Part shown: piece by piece, positions 50,497 to 59,757 of the stretch
Layout of the letters: every line of letters begins with the position of its first letter
Numbering within the stretch: the first letter of the stretch is position 1
DNA from: Prosthecobacter dejongeii
Lineage (GTDB): Bacteria; Verrucomicrobiota; Verrucomicrobiia; Verrucomicrobiales; Verrucomicrobiaceae
Assembly: GCF_014203045.1 (NCBI RefSeq)
Contig: NZ_JACHIF010000001.1
Span: forward strand, 992,001-1,056,000
Direction of reading: 5' to 3'
DNA: 64,000 nt
Notes under the pieces: generated by a model
Told to the model about the DNA's origin: nothing
The model's input: the letters and a program-made list of their open reading frames with translations, nothing else
Databases searched by the model: none
Translations under genes and position numbers: made by a program

Positions 50497-51255
50497 ATGC
50501 CAGAACTCATCGCCATCGCCATCGAAGCCGCCACTCAGGCCGGCAACCTCATCCGGGACAACTTCGGCTCTGAAAAGACCGTCAATGAGATGCATCGCCG
50601 CGATGTGAAACTGGAACTGGATGTACGCAGCCAAAAGCTCATCACCGACATCATCCTGGGTTACCACGCGGACCACCGCATCCTGGGTGAAGAAGAAGGT
50701 GATGTGGGCGGCGATGGCGATGTGGAATGGATCGTGGACCCGATCGATGGCACGGTGAACTACTTCTACGGCATCCCGCATTTTTGCGTGTCCATCGCTG
50801 CACGTGTTCGCTCCACCAAGGAGCCTTTGCTGGGCGTGATCCATGACCCGATGCAGAATGAAACCTGGTCCGTCGTCAAAGGCGGCGTCGCCACCCTCAA
50901 TGGCAAACCTATCACTGCCAGCACACGCGCCCAGATGAGCGAGGCGGTGGTGACGGTCGGTTTCTCCAAGAGCAAATCCGCCCTGGATGCGGGCTTTGAG
51001 CGCTACCGCCGCATCAGCTACGAGGTCTTCAAGACACGCATGCTGGGCAGTGCTGCCCTTGCGCTGGCCTACATCGCCTGCGGGCGACTGGATGCGTATG
51101 TGGAGGAGCAGATCAGCCTTTGGGACATCGCCGCCGGCGTCATGCTGGTGGAAGCTGCCGGAGGCAAGATCGTCACCCGCGACAGCACCGTGCGCCCAGG
51201 CACCATGTTCATCTGCGCCACCAATGGCAAGCTGGACATCGAGCCCTACCTGTAA
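50497..51255 (+). CDS. Inositol monophosphatase family protein
   Basis: The 252-residue protein has the IMPase motifs GEEEGD, WIVDPIDGTVNYFYG and WDIAAGVMLVEAAGG, which place the Mg ligands of the Li-sensitive phosphatase fold. Substrates could be inositol phosphates, fructose-1,6-bisphosphate or PAP. The start is ATG 50497. It follows coaB on the same strand, so the three genes may share a transcript. It converges on the YjdF-like gene with a three-base gap. Confidence 0.9.
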   Translation: MPELIAIAIEAATQAGNLIRDNFGSEKTVNEMHRRDVKLELDVRSQKLITDIILGYHADHRILGEEEGDVGGDGDVEWIVDPIDGTVNYFYGIPHFCVSIAARVRSTKEPLLGVIHDPMQNETWSVVKGGVATLNGKPITASTRAQMSEAVVTVGFSKSKSALDAGFERYRRISYEVFKTRMLGSAALALAYIACGRLDAYVEEQISLWDIAAGVMLVEAAGGKIVTRDSTVRPGTMFICATNGKLDIEPYL

Positions 51256-51258
51256 GCG

Positions 51259-51978
51259 TTAAGCCGCTTTCGAGGTCACCTTCAGGCTCTCACTCCACTC
51301 CCGGGCAAAGTCCCGCTGGCAACGCTTGTTGACGGCAGCATTCAAAGTCATGGCGATGAGAGCCCCCAGGCCAGCCAGCGCCATGTCTTTGTGTGCATCC
51401 CAGACATCTCCCTGGGTGCCCAGGTAGGCGTTGCCCAAGTCGCCCCCAAAGGCCGTGGCCGCCGCCCACTCGATGAGCTCAAAAATGGCTGAGGTGGAAA
51501 GCATGATGTCCAGCGGCAGGAAGTAGGACCAAAAACCACGCACGCCTGCCACACGCAGGAAGATCTCGCGGAAGGGATACGCACACAGTAGCCCATAAAG
51601 AAAATGCAGCAGGCGGTCGAAATGATTCCGTTCCCACCCCATGAGGTCATTGAAGGTGCCGCCCGTCAGTGCCAGCCACCACTGGTCATACGGCACCTTT
51701 TCATAGGTGTAGTGGGCGCCGACCTCATGCAGGCACAGGAAAACAAAAATAAGGGTGTGCGACACCCGTGAGAACAGCCGCCTTTTCCAGCCCCAGAGCA
51801 GCAAGGCTGAGGCAGGCACCAGTAGCACATTTTCCAGCAACCAATCGTGACGATAGTGTGGACTGATGGCCAAGGCTGACCACCAGGCGACGAATAGGCC
51901 TAACAGTAAGCAGGTGTACTTCTCGTAGCTCAGGTATTTCATGAGGGGCAAAGAGGCTTTGCTCACATTGAAGAGCAT
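51259..51978 (-). CDS. YjdF-like inner-membrane protein (DUF2238)
   Basis: The 239-residue protein has about six hydrophobic segments and the DUF2238 pattern: HEVGAHYTYEKVPYD, WERNHFDRLLHFLYGLL and ELIEWAAATAFGGDLGNAYLGTQGDVWDAHKDM. Conserved His, Glu and Asp residues inside the membrane region suggest a metal-dependent or proton-linked activity, but family function is unknown. ATG 51978 has an AAGGTGG sequence upstream as ribosome-binding site; ATG 51942 is an alternative. It follows the autotransporter-like gene by 27 bases. Confidence 0.82.
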   Translation of the reverse strand: MLFNVSKASLPLMKYLSYEKYTCLLLGLFVAWWSALAISPHYRHDWLLENVLLVPASALLLWGWKRRLFSRVSHTLIFVFLCLHEVGAHYTYEKVPYDQWWLALTGGTFNDLMGWERNHFDRLLHFLYGLLCAYPFREIFLRVAGVRGFWSYFLPLDIMLSTSAIFELIEWAAATAFGGDLGNAYLGTQGDVWDAHKDMALAGLGALIAMTLNAAVNKRCQRDFAREWSESLKVTSKAA

Positions 51979-52005
51979 CCACCACCTTTCGCCCAGCCTT
52001 TTCCA

Positions 52006-53619
52006 TCAAACGATGGGCTTACGGCGGCGATTGAAAAGCAGCATGGAAAGCCCCACGCAGAGCAGCAGCGCACGCCCGGGCTCAGGCGTTACCACGAGGT
52101 AAACGGCATTTGCCCAGGTGGTGGTATCGAGCGTGTAGGTGAAGCCACTGGGCATGTTGCCAAAAGTGAAATCGGCAGGGTTATAGGTGAGCAGTCCTGT
52201 CCAGTCGAATAGCTTGTAAGCGCCATTTCCAAAGCCTCCAAGGTCAGTGACATTAAGCTGACCCGCCAAAGCGAGATTTCCCTGCACACTGACTTCGTCA
52301 TCTGTGATGCTATCAAAGGTGCTGAGGTCAAATCTGAGCACCGAAGTGGGGGTAAGCGTGAGGCCGGTGACATCACCCACAGTGAGCTTACTGCCCAGGC
52401 TGACGCCTGCGGCACTCACATCCCCAGGTGACAGGATCGCACCCGCAGACAAAGAAACTTCGCGCGTCAGCGTGCCGTTGCCGCCCAAGATGGCTCCTGA
52501 ACTGACCTGCACATTCTTACCACTGGGGCTGGTGAGCACACTGCCATTGACCAAGAAGGTGCCTGCCTGCACGAGGGTATTGCCCTGCCAGTTATTACTG
52601 CTGCCCGTGATGGCCACGATGCCGTTGCCGATCTTCACCACGTCATCTGCCGTGCCGGTGGTGCCTGCACCACGGACGATGTTGGCGATGTTTACCCGGC
52701 CTCCTGCGGCTGCGGTAACGGTCAGCTTGCTGGCGGCCTTGGTGCCATTGCCATTGGTCGTCGTGATGGTACCCGTATAATTAGAGATGTGCGCGGTATC
52801 ACCACCGATGGTGTAGTTGTGCGTGACCGCAGGAAAGCTGGTGGAGGAAGAAGCCAGAGTGATGGTACGGCCGATGGTCACGGCATTGCTGGCCAGCAGG
52901 ATGCCAGTGAGCGCCCCGCCATCATAAGTGGTTCCCATATTGATCGCACCGGTGCTATTGCCAAAGGCCCCATTGGCCCCGCTGGGGGCATCCACCAGAA
53001 GCTTGACGGTGGCACTCCAAATGCTGGTGGTCTTGGTGTAGCTGTTGAGGGCATTCAAAACGAAAGTACCACCGCTGTTGAAGGCCAGTTGGCCAGCCCC
53101 GGTGCCGGAAATCACGCCATTGAAGGTGGTGACACGACTACCGCCGCCGAGGAAGCGGATGTTCGTCGCCGCGCTCATGTCAATGCTGCCATTGAAGGTC
53201 ATGTTCCCGCTGACCGCATTGAACCCGATGCTGGTGCCTGTGAAAACGATGTTGTTATTGATCGTCTGCAGCGCGGAGGATTCATTGCGCAAATGCAGCC
53301 CGGAATCATGACCTATACCCGTGCCTGCAAGATTAATCACGCCCGTGCCGCTGAGGGTAAATGCAGAAGCACCTGTGATGAACTTGAGCGTCTGCACGCT
53401 GACATTGGTATCTACATCCACCGCAGGTTTGACCGAACCTAAAAAACGCACATCATCCAGCGGGGAAGTGATGGCCGGAATGGCATTCGTATTCCAGTTA
53501 TCCGCTGTGCTCCATTTATTGTCCGCCCCTCCACCATCCCAGTCCACCGTGATGGCGGTAGCAGGAGAAAGGCAGGCCAAAAGGGCAAGGCATGGAAAAA
53601 CAAATGCGCGAAAGCTCAT
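52006..53619 (-). CDS. Secreted autotransporter-repeat protein with PEP-CTERM tail
   Basis: The 537-residue protein has a signal peptide (to about residue 23), then TWxGxxxNxW-like N-terminal strands (VDWDGGGADNKWSTADNW), a long beta-helical part with many Thr, Asn and Gly, a typical autotransporter-associated segment (NNWQGNTLVQAGTFLVNGS) and a C-terminal PEP-CTERM sorting signal (TPEPGRALLLC... then RRRK). Exosortase would cleave and anchor or release it. Such proteins abound in Verrucomicrobiota. No exosortase gene is seen in this window. Confidence 0.87.
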   Translation of the reverse strand: MSFRAFVFPCLALLACLSPATAITVDWDGGGADNKWSTADNWNTNAIPAITSPLDDVRFLGSVKPAVDVDTNVSVQTLKFITGASAFTLSGTGVINLAGTGIGHDSGLHLRNESSALQTINNNIVFTGTSIGFNAVSGNMTFNGSIDMSAATNIRFLGGGSRVTTFNGVISGTGAGQLAFNSGGTFVLNALNSYTKTTSIWSATVKLLVDAPSGANGAFGNSTGAINMGTTYDGGALTGILLASNAVTIGRTITLASSSTSFPAVTHNYTIGGDTAHISNYTGTITTTNGNGTKAASKLTVTAAAGGRVNIANIVRGAGTTGTADDVVKIGNGIVAITGSSNNWQGNTLVQAGTFLVNGSVLTSPSGKNVQVSSGAILGGNGTLTREVSLSAGAILSPGDVSAAGVSLGSKLTVGDVTGLTLTPTSVLRFDLSTFDSITDDEVSVQGNLALAGQLNVTDLGGFGNGAYKLFDWTGLLTYNPADFTFGNMPSGFTYTLDTTTWANAVYLVVTPEPGRALLLCVGLSMLLFNRRRKPIV

Positions 53620-53719
53620 GGGGGGGTGGCCATGATGCCGCGTCTCGCCTGATGATCAACCTTAACGAGGCCTAAAGCCTTCGCGGGGGGAGTTTCTGCA
53701 AAAAGACCCAGCGGGAACC

Positions 53720-55465
53720 TTACTTTTTCGGAGCCGCCGCCTTCAATTCCGCAAGCAGTGCCTGGATCTTTTGGCGGAGAGCTTTGAACTCAGCGCTGCC
53801 TTTGTCCAAGCTGGCGAGTTGGGCATTCAGCTTTCTGATTTCCGCCGCTTGAGCGCGCCGCGCTTGGATACCGCGGCCAGAGGTGGCCCCCTCTTTGGCC
53901 TCCACATCATCCCAGTCATCCGTGCGGAAGACGGAGGCAGGCAGGCCTTCACTATTTACCAGATTCGCCCCCTCTGGATTGGAGGCCCAGGCATAACGGA
54001 CGGCTACTGGCTGTTTCACTTCCGCACTGCTGACCACGACGCTATCCGTCCCGTCCACCTTGGCCTCCGCCCAGTGCCAGACTTTGTCTGCACCAGCGAT
54101 TTCAAATCGTTTCAGCGCCCCGCCATCGCGGCTTTTTAAACCGTTGCCTGCGTGATCAAAGGTCACCTGGATCGCCCCGTCTTTCACCTCGCTGCTTTTG
54201 TAAAGAGGGCTGCTGTAGAGGAGATCACGTCCATAATCCTTCGCCAAAGCCCAACGGGCGAGGCGGTAACCAGGCGTCATTTTATCCTTCGGGTGGATGT
54301 CACTCACCTCCCCCACGTCGTTGATGACGGCCATGCCAGTCTTGGGCGTGGTCTCCAAAATATGCCGCATCCGGTCCTGAAGCAGGGCCCAGGGATCTGG
54401 CGTGCCGGGAGCCGTCGAAGGCGCGCGATAATTCGCCAACTGCACGAAGTAGAAGGAAAACTCATCTCCCCAGCGCTGCCGCCAGTCACGGATCATCAGC
54501 GGCAGGGATTCATCATAGGGCACTGCCCCCACTTTGGCATTGCCCTCTCCCTGATACCAAATGGCCCCGCGCAGCGTGTAGCCGACGAAGGGGTGAATCA
54601 TCGCATCAAAAAGCACACCCGGTTTGCCCTCAGTCAACAAGGGCGGCTTGGGGACCACGGGCTTCTTGGGCAGGCGCTTGCGCACCTCGGCCGATTTGCC
54701 CTTGGCCGCAGCCATAGTCGCTTTCCATTTTTCCAATCTAGCTTCGTAGTCAGCCTGAGCGGCCGCAGGTTCATAACTCGCAGCTTCGGCCACCAGCTTG
54801 TCCACGAGGGCCTTGCTAGCCGGGTGGGTATTGAGAGCCTCGCGACTGGTGAAAGTTTCCACCGGTTTACCGCCCCAGCAGGTCTTTAGCACCCCCACGG
54901 GAATGCCCAGCTCTTGGTGAAGTTTCAGCGCAAAGAAAAACGCCACGGCAGAATAGCCGGGGACGGTCTCTGGACTGCACAGTGACCACTCACCCTCAAT
55001 GTCCCGCTGCGGCGTTTCCGCCGTCACCAGGGGAGCATTGAACATGCGGAGCCCGGGGTAATTCGCCTTAGCCATCAGCTCCGCATAGGCTGGCGCGCGG
55101 TTCATGGTGAAGTACATGTTTGACTGCCCAGAGGCCAGCCACACCTCCCCCACCAGCACATCTTTGACCAACACCGTCTCCGCCCCTGAGGTGATCTTGA
55201 GCTCTTTTCCTTCAGCATCTGCAGGACCCGTTTCAATCGCCACCCGCCATTGCCCCTGAGCGTCTGCTTTGCCCACAGCCGTCTTGCCTTTGAAAGCCAC
55301 GGTTACCTCGGCCAGTGGATCTGCGTGACCCCAAAGGGCCGCCGCACGCTCCCGCTGGAGGATCATGTGATCACTAAAGAAATGTGGCAGTGAAAGCTCT
55401 GCCAGAACACTGCCCGGCAGGCTGAGGAGAAGGATGGCCAAGGAACGGCGTGAGAAATATTTCAT
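53720..55465 (-). CDS. Secreted sialate O-acetylesterase-like protein
   Basis: The 581-residue protein has a signal peptide (MKYFSRRSLAILLLSLPGSVLAE), an N-terminal Ig-like domain and an SGNH-type esterase domain with the nucleophile Ser in VWLASGQSNM and the second block AIWYQGEGNAK. It removes acetyl groups from sialic acids or plant polysaccharides, which fits polysaccharide use by Verrucomicrobiota. The C-terminal 60 residues form a charged coiled coil (QARRAQAAEIRKLNAQLASL). ATG 55465 is chosen over 55492 because the signal begins there. Confidence 0.88.
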   Translation of the reverse strand: MKYFSRRSLAILLLSLPGSVLAELSLPHFFSDHMILQRERAAALWGHADPLAEVTVAFKGKTAVGKADAQGQWRVAIETGPADAEGKELKITSGAETVLVKDVLVGEVWLASGQSNMYFTMNRAPAYAELMAKANYPGLRMFNAPLVTAETPQRDIEGEWSLCSPETVPGYSAVAFFFALKLHQELGIPVGVLKTCWGGKPVETFTSREALNTHPASKALVDKLVAEAASYEPAAAQADYEARLEKWKATMAAAKGKSAEVRKRLPKKPVVPKPPLLTEGKPGVLFDAMIHPFVGYTLRGAIWYQGEGNAKVGAVPYDESLPLMIRDWRQRWGDEFSFYFVQLANYRAPSTAPGTPDPWALLQDRMRHILETTPKTGMAVINDVGEVSDIHPKDKMTPGYRLARWALAKDYGRDLLYSSPLYKSSEVKDGAIQVTFDHAGNGLKSRDGGALKRFEIAGADKVWHWAEAKVDGTDSVVVSSAEVKQPVAVRYAWASNPEGANLVNSEGLPASVFRTDDWDDVEAKEGATSGRGIQARRAQAAEIRKLNAQLASLDKGSAEFKALRQKIQALLAELKAAAPKK

Positions 55466-55680
55466 GATGGATCTGCCCCCATGAACGCTCATTGTCTCAG
55501 GACCTTACCAAACAGTGCCCGCAAAAAACAGAAAAAGGTCTAACTAAAAAGTGTGTTCTTCGGAAAGCGGTACTGAGCCTCTGTTGCGAACTCTCTCCCC
55601 TCTCTTGGCACAATCACACGTGAACGTAATAGATGCCTTCACAGCCCGTAGTCGGTGATGAATCTCCACCGAATCCGACC

Positions 55681-57018
55681 ATGAAAATGCATCGCTTGTG
55701 CTCCGGCCACCACTCCAACCTTTTCACCACCGCCCAGGGCCGGCGTGATTTTCTCCAGGTGGGTGCCATGGCTGGCCTGGGGCTCACGCTGCCGCATTTG
55801 CTGAAGCTTCAAGCAGCCCAAATGAACCTGCCCCCCGTGGAGTCCTACAAGCCCGTCGCTACCTCCATCATTCACATCTACCTCCCCGGCGGCATGGCCC
55901 AACATGAATCCTGGGATCCGAAACCCTTGGCCGCTCCTGATTACCGGGGCCCTTTCAGCCCTGTCAAAGGTGTCACTGGCGAATACGTGGGCGGGCAGTT
56001 TACGAACATCGCTAAGATCCTGGACAAGATCAGCATCATCCGGTCCGTGACCCATGGTGAGGCTGCGCACGAACGTGGCACGCACAACATGTTCACCGGC
56101 TACCGCCCCAGCCCGGCGATCAAGTTTCCCAGCTTCGGCACCATTATCTCTCATGAGCAGGGACCGCGAAACAATCTACCTCCCTACATTGCCATTCCAA
56201 ACATCATCGCGCCGGATCAAGGCAGCGGCTATCTCAGCAGTGCCTTTGGCCCCTTTGCTCTGGGGAGTGATCCAGCGGATAAAAACTTCACGGTGCGCGA
56301 CCTCGCCGCTCCCAAGGACATTGATGACCGCCGTTTCGAGCGCCGCCGCTCCCTGCTCGCTGCCGTGGATGAACATTTCCGCAGCCAAGAGAAATCCGAT
56401 GGCCTCACTGCCATGGATAGCTTTTATGATGCGGCCTACAACCTCATCAGTTCCACTCAAGCAAGAGAAGCCTTTAACCTCAATGCCGAGCCTAACAAAC
56501 TTCGCGATGAATATGGACGCAATGCGGCTGGACAACGCTTTTTGTTAGCCCGCCGCCTTGTCGAGGCAGGCACCCGCATGGTCTCCGTGAACTACGGTAG
56601 CTGGGATCATCACTCGAACATCAAAGGCTCCTTTGAAAGTCAGGCCCCGCAGTTCGATGTGGCTTTTGCAAGGCTGATCAAGGATCTGGACGAACGTGGC
56701 ATGCTGGATACCACGCTCGTGCTGGTCAGTTCCGAATTCGGTCGTGCCCCCAAGATCAATTCCACCAATGGCCGCGACCATTATCCGCGTGTTTTCTCCG
56801 TGGCGATGGCGGGTGGCGGCGTGAAAAGAGGCTTTGTCTATGGCAAGTCAGACGCCCTGGGTGCCGAACCTGAGGAGAACCCGGTGGGGCCCGAAGATCT
56901 CGCCCGCACGATGTACCGCTTGCTCGGCATCAATGCCTCCAAGCGCCTCGTCTTAGAGGGTGTGCGCCCGATTGACATCGTCAATGGCGGGCGTTTGCTC
57001 ACGGAATTGATCGCGTAG
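55681..57018 (+). CDS. Tat-exported DUF1501 (sulfatase-like) protein
   Basis: The 445-residue protein has a twin-arginine-like signal (GRRDFLQVGAMAGLGLTLPHLL) and the DUF1501 pattern of an alkaline-phosphatase-like fold: IIHIYLPGGMAQHESWDPK, the HGEAAHERGTHNMFTGYRPS site, SWDHHSNI and SSEFGRAPKIN near the C-terminus. Family members are numerous in Planctomycetota and Verrucomicrobiota and occur beside DUF1549/DUF1553 or cytochrome genes. An in-frame ATG lies at 55633. The c-type cytochrome gene converges on its 3' end. Activity on sulfated or phosphorylated carbohydrate is assumed, not shown. Confidence 0.85.
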   Translation: MKMHRLCSGHHSNLFTTAQGRRDFLQVGAMAGLGLTLPHLLKLQAAQMNLPPVESYKPVATSIIHIYLPGGMAQHESWDPKPLAAPDYRGPFSPVKGVTGEYVGGQFTNIAKILDKISIIRSVTHGEAAHERGTHNMFTGYRPSPAIKFPSFGTIISHEQGPRNNLPPYIAIPNIIAPDQGSGYLSSAFGPFALGSDPADKNFTVRDLAAPKDIDDRRFERRRSLLAAVDEHFRSQEKSDGLTAMDSFYDAAYNLISSTQAREAFNLNAEPNKLRDEYGRNAAGQRFLLARRLVEAGTRMVSVNYGSWDHHSNIKGSFESQAPQFDVAFARLIKDLDERGMLDTTLVLVSSEFGRAPKINSTNGRDHYPRVFSVAMAGGGVKRGFVYGKSDALGAEPEENPVGPEDLARTMYRLLGINASKRLVLEGVRPIDIVNGGRLLTELIA

Positions 57019-57038
57019 TGGACCCTGCAGAGTACGCC

Positions 57039-58022
57039 TCATTTCTTTGCCACAGACCAACGCTCGACGTTGTTTTCCACCGCTGGCAGCGTCTTCAAAT
57101 AATCGTAAATGGCACCCAGGTCTTCCTCTGTCATGTTCGCATACATGGTCCAGGGCATGACAGTCTGCATTTCACCTTTGGCGGCATCCACTGGCATAGG
57201 TTTGAAAGTCCCCGGCGCGTAGGCTTTGAAGCGGTCCACAAACATCTGTTTGGTCCACGCACCGATGCCGGTAACGGCGTGGGGCGTGATGTTAGGCGAG
57301 CGCACTGTGCCGCTGGGCATGGCAAATTCAAAGCCGCCTGCATAAGGCGCGCCCACTCGTTTGCCCTTTTCCATCTTCGTGTGGCACTCCGTGCAGCCCG
57401 CTGCATTCGCCAGATAGCCACCATAAGCGACCACGTCCGTCTTCGCAGGCAGTGACACGGGCTGGGCAGGCTGCGGCATGAGATGCATGATCACGTTCAC
57501 TGGCGGGTCCGCTTTCGAGGGGCCAGGGCTACTTTCCTGCGCCGGAAGGCTGCGCAGATAAGCGATGATGCTGTACACATCCTCGGCCGCCATTTTGCCA
57601 TAAGAAGGATAAGGCATGATCGGGAAAAGTGGGTGCCCGTCCTTGCTCACTCCGCTAGTGATGGCTCGATACAGCTCGCCATCCGTCCAGCTTTTGAGCC
57701 CGTGAGGCGTGATGTTCGGCGCAATAAAAGACCCGGGGAAATTCATCGTCTGGTCAAATTTCTCACCCCCAACGCCCAAAGTCCCTGGCTTCAGTGGACC
57801 TGAAAACAGCGCCCAATCTCGTGTACTGTGGCAGTCCATGCACACAGCCACGCTATTGGCTAGGTAAGCCCCACGGGCCAGCCGCTCGGGCGTGGCTTCC
57901 ACCTTGAGGTCCGCCTGCACCGGAATGTTAGGCAAGTAATTGACCACATAAAAGACGCCCCCAGCGACGAAGAGAAGCGCCAGTAACAGCAGGGCACCCA
58001 GGATTTTAAGCAGCTTTTTCAT
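57039..58022 (-). CDS. Membrane-anchored diheme c-type cytochrome
   Basis: The 327-residue protein has an N-terminal membrane anchor (about 4-27) and two heme-binding CxxCH motifs: CMDCH near 60 and CTECH near 215. It should pass electrons in the periplasm. Repeated halves (both with NITPHG or NITPHAV after the heme motif) indicate an internal duplication. It converges with the DUF1501 gene; a small secreted-protein gene lies upstream on the same strand. Partner oxidoreductase is not encoded next to it. Confidence 0.88.
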   Translation of the reverse strand: MKKLLKILGALLLLALLFVAGGVFYVVNYLPNIPVQADLKVEATPERLARGAYLANSVAVCMDCHSTRDWALFSGPLKPGTLGVGGEKFDQTMNFPGSFIAPNITPHGLKSWTDGELYRAITSGVSKDGHPLFPIMPYPSYGKMAAEDVYSIIAYLRSLPAQESSPGPSKADPPVNVIMHLMPQPAQPVSLPAKTDVVAYGGYLANAAGCTECHTKMEKGKRVGAPYAGGFEFAMPSGTVRSPNITPHAVTGIGAWTKQMFVDRFKAYAPGTFKPMPVDAAKGEMQTVMPWTMYANMTEEDLGAIYDYLKTLPAVENNVERWSVAKK

Positions 58023-58083
58023 TAGTGGCTTCCACTAGCAAGGAAGTTTTTCCAAAGCAAGCAGATCCCATACAAGTCATCCC

Positions 58084-58638
58084 CTATTCAAGGGTGTCAA
58101 AACCCTGACCTAACCGAGGTTGATACCCTTTGGCGATCCGCTCTATCCAGGCGGAATACTTCTTTTCCTCCTTCTGCGGATAAGTCATCCGCCAGCCCGA
58201 TCCATACTTGGCATTGGCGGTGTACTTTTCATAAAAGCCCGTGCCATCTTCCATCACGCCAGAAATCACATACCAACTGTCGGTCTTTCGTTGGTAAGTG
58301 ATCGTGCGACCTGAAGCAACGAGATCATCCTTCCACCGCACATCCAGATCGGCGGTGCCCTCCACATTGAAGCATCCATAAACCGCTAGCCGCACCTTGC
58401 CATCGGGCGTCGCAAAAGCCTGACCATCCCCGTTGGTCGGCGGCTCCAATGCTACGAGTCCTGGTGGAACGGGAATCACCGCCCCAAAGCGCGGATTTTG
58501 ATAAGTCCGCCACCCATCTTTGCCCAGAGTAAGCTCTATCTGCCAGTCCTCATCCTGGGCTTGTAGAGTGCCGAGCAATGAAGTGGATAGATATAAAGCG
58601 CCAAGAAATAGAACCCACCGGGAATGGCAACACATCAT
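58084..58638 (-). CDS. Small secreted protein, unknown
   Basis: The 184-residue product has a signal peptide (MMCCHSRWVLFLGALYLSTSLLGTLQAQ) and a compact beta-rich domain (GWRTYQNPRFGAVIPVPPGL, VRLAVYGCFNVEGTADLDVRWKDDLV). I recognise no family; the FGAVIPVP pattern resembles small conserved domains seen in exported proteins of this phylum. ATG 58638 is chosen; an in-frame GTG lies at 58662. It lies 61 bases before the cytochrome gene on the same strand. Confidence 0.65.
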   Translation of the reverse strand: MMCCHSRWVLFLGALYLSTSLLGTLQAQDEDWQIELTLGKDGWRTYQNPRFGAVIPVPPGLVALEPPTNGDGQAFATPDGKVRLAVYGCFNVEGTADLDVRWKDDLVASGRTITYQRKTDSWYVISGVMEDGTGFYEKYTANAKYGSGWRMTYPQKEEKKYSAWIERIAKGYQPRLGQGFDTLE

Positions 58639-58766
58639 GATGAGAAAGGGTTTAAAGATCACACCTTGATCCTGCCCGAAAGTACTAACCTGAACAGTAA
58701 AAACACTGGGAAATCATTCCAGCGCACTTGCTAAAGAGCCGCAGCCATCGCACCCATTCCATGCGC

Positions 58767-59363
58767 ATGAAAATACCTCTTTTTCTGATCCTCACCTTGC
58801 TCGTCCTGAGTCGCTCTTTCAGCCAGGCGGAGCAGTTCGTTTTATTCGACGTGACATTCCCATTTACCAAGGCCGATGCTGACAACAGCACGCCCAGCAA
58901 GTCCCACTACTACGTGAAAAGTGATCGTCTGAATCCTCAGCGACCCAAAGACTGGACCACCCCGGTGGACTATCGCAACGGCACGGTGCATGTGCGGCTG
59001 GAGGTGCTGGATAAACCTGCGGGCAGCGCACCGACGACCTGGAGTGTTTGTTACATCCCCTACAAAGGTCAAAACCACGGTTATGGCTGCATCGGCACAG
59101 GTGTTTATCAGGAAAAGGGTGTGTATGAAAAGGACATCGCCATGACCAGTTTTTGGCAAAACAACGATATCCTTTGGGACCAGGGCATCAAAGAAATGCA
59201 CTTGGTTCTGAAGGATCATACCAACACCCACGCCCACAAGCGCGCAGACTCAGAAAAGTTCTTTCCCACTCGGGTGCGCATGACGCTCATCCAGGTTTCG
59301 AAGGGAGCCACGTATGATGCGAAGCTTTTGCCTGAACTCTCAGAAACAGCCGTGAAGAAGTGA
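58767..59363 (+). CDS. Small secreted protein, unknown
   Basis: The 198-residue protein has a signal peptide (MKIPLFLILTLLVLSRSFSQAEQ) and a beta-sandwich-like domain rich in Tyr, Thr and Asp (DVTFPFTKADADNSTPSKS, YIPYKGQNHGYGCIGTG). No family is recognised. ATG 58767 fits the signal; ATG 58761 is six bases upstream. It is divergent from the 58084 gene. A strong 14-bp inverted repeat overlaps its stop codon. Confidence 0.65.
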   Translation: MKIPLFLILTLLVLSRSFSQAEQFVLFDVTFPFTKADADNSTPSKSHYYVKSDRLNPQRPKDWTTPVDYRNGTVHVRLEVLDKPAGSAPTTWSVCYIPYKGQNHGYGCIGTGVYQEKGVYEKDIAMTSFWQNNDILWDQGIKEMHLVLKDHTNTHAHKRADSEKFFPTRVRMTLIQVSKGATYDAKLLPELSETAVKK

Positions 59364-59395
59364 AGGCTCTGTAACAGGGCACTTCACTTCTTCAC
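59352..59395 (+). repeat. Long perfect hairpin overlapping a stop codon
   Basis: GTGAAGAAGTGAAG (59352-59365) and CTTCACTTCTTCAC (59382-59395) pair exactly over 14 bp. The inner GCTCTGT and ACAGGGC extend the stem with one mismatch, so about 20 pairs enclose a tiny loop. The stop codon of the gene at 58767 lies within the left arm. No T-run follows. It may be a Rho-dependent stop, an mRNA-stabilising structure or a repeat-family member. Confidence 0.6.
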
Positions 59396-59431
59396 CTACC
59401 GGATCATTAAATCTGGTTAGGCCGAGATTTC

Positions 59432-59695
59432 TCAATGCCAATGACCACGATGGTAGCCCGATGAACGATAAGGAGAACGACGGTAATGGCCGTGATAACG
59501 CCGGTCATAGTGACGGTCATTGTGGTTGTTCGCCAGGCTATAGGCCAGCAAACCAGCGGCAGCCGCGCCGAGCACGGCCCCCTCAGGGGTGACCACCTGC
59601 TGCGGCCTGCCATAGGCATCGTAAGCGGTGGTGCAATTGGTCAAGGTGGTGCCTAAAAGCAAAGCCACGAGAAGATAATGGAGTCGAGTTTTCAC
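59432..59695 (-). CDS. Small glycine-zipper-like lipoprotein
   Basis: The 87-residue protein (GTG 59695) has a lipoprotein signal with lipobox LTNC, an Ala/Gly-rich segment (EGAVLGAAAAGLLAY) and a His/Arg/Tyr-rich tail with several HYDR and HYRR pieces. It resembles small outer-membrane lipoproteins of unknown function. An upstream in-frame ATG exists at 59848, but the extension would precede the signal peptide. It is encoded 63 bases after the phosphotransferase gene on the same strand. Confidence 0.65.
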   Translation of the reverse strand: MKTRLHYLLVALLLGTTLTNCTTAYDAYGRPQQVVTPEGAVLGAAAAGLLAYSLANNHNDRHYDRRYHGHYRRSPYRSSGYHRGHWH

Positions 59696-59757
59696 AACGA
59701 CTCTGACGCAGTACTCAAGAGGCGTATTCAAACCGTTCGTATCATTTGCGGAGAAGT

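Noticed and set aside
52789-53442. 217-residue plus-strand frame opposite the autotransporter-like gene
   Set aside because: Antisense shadow of a repeat-rich gene; no signal peptide or motif.
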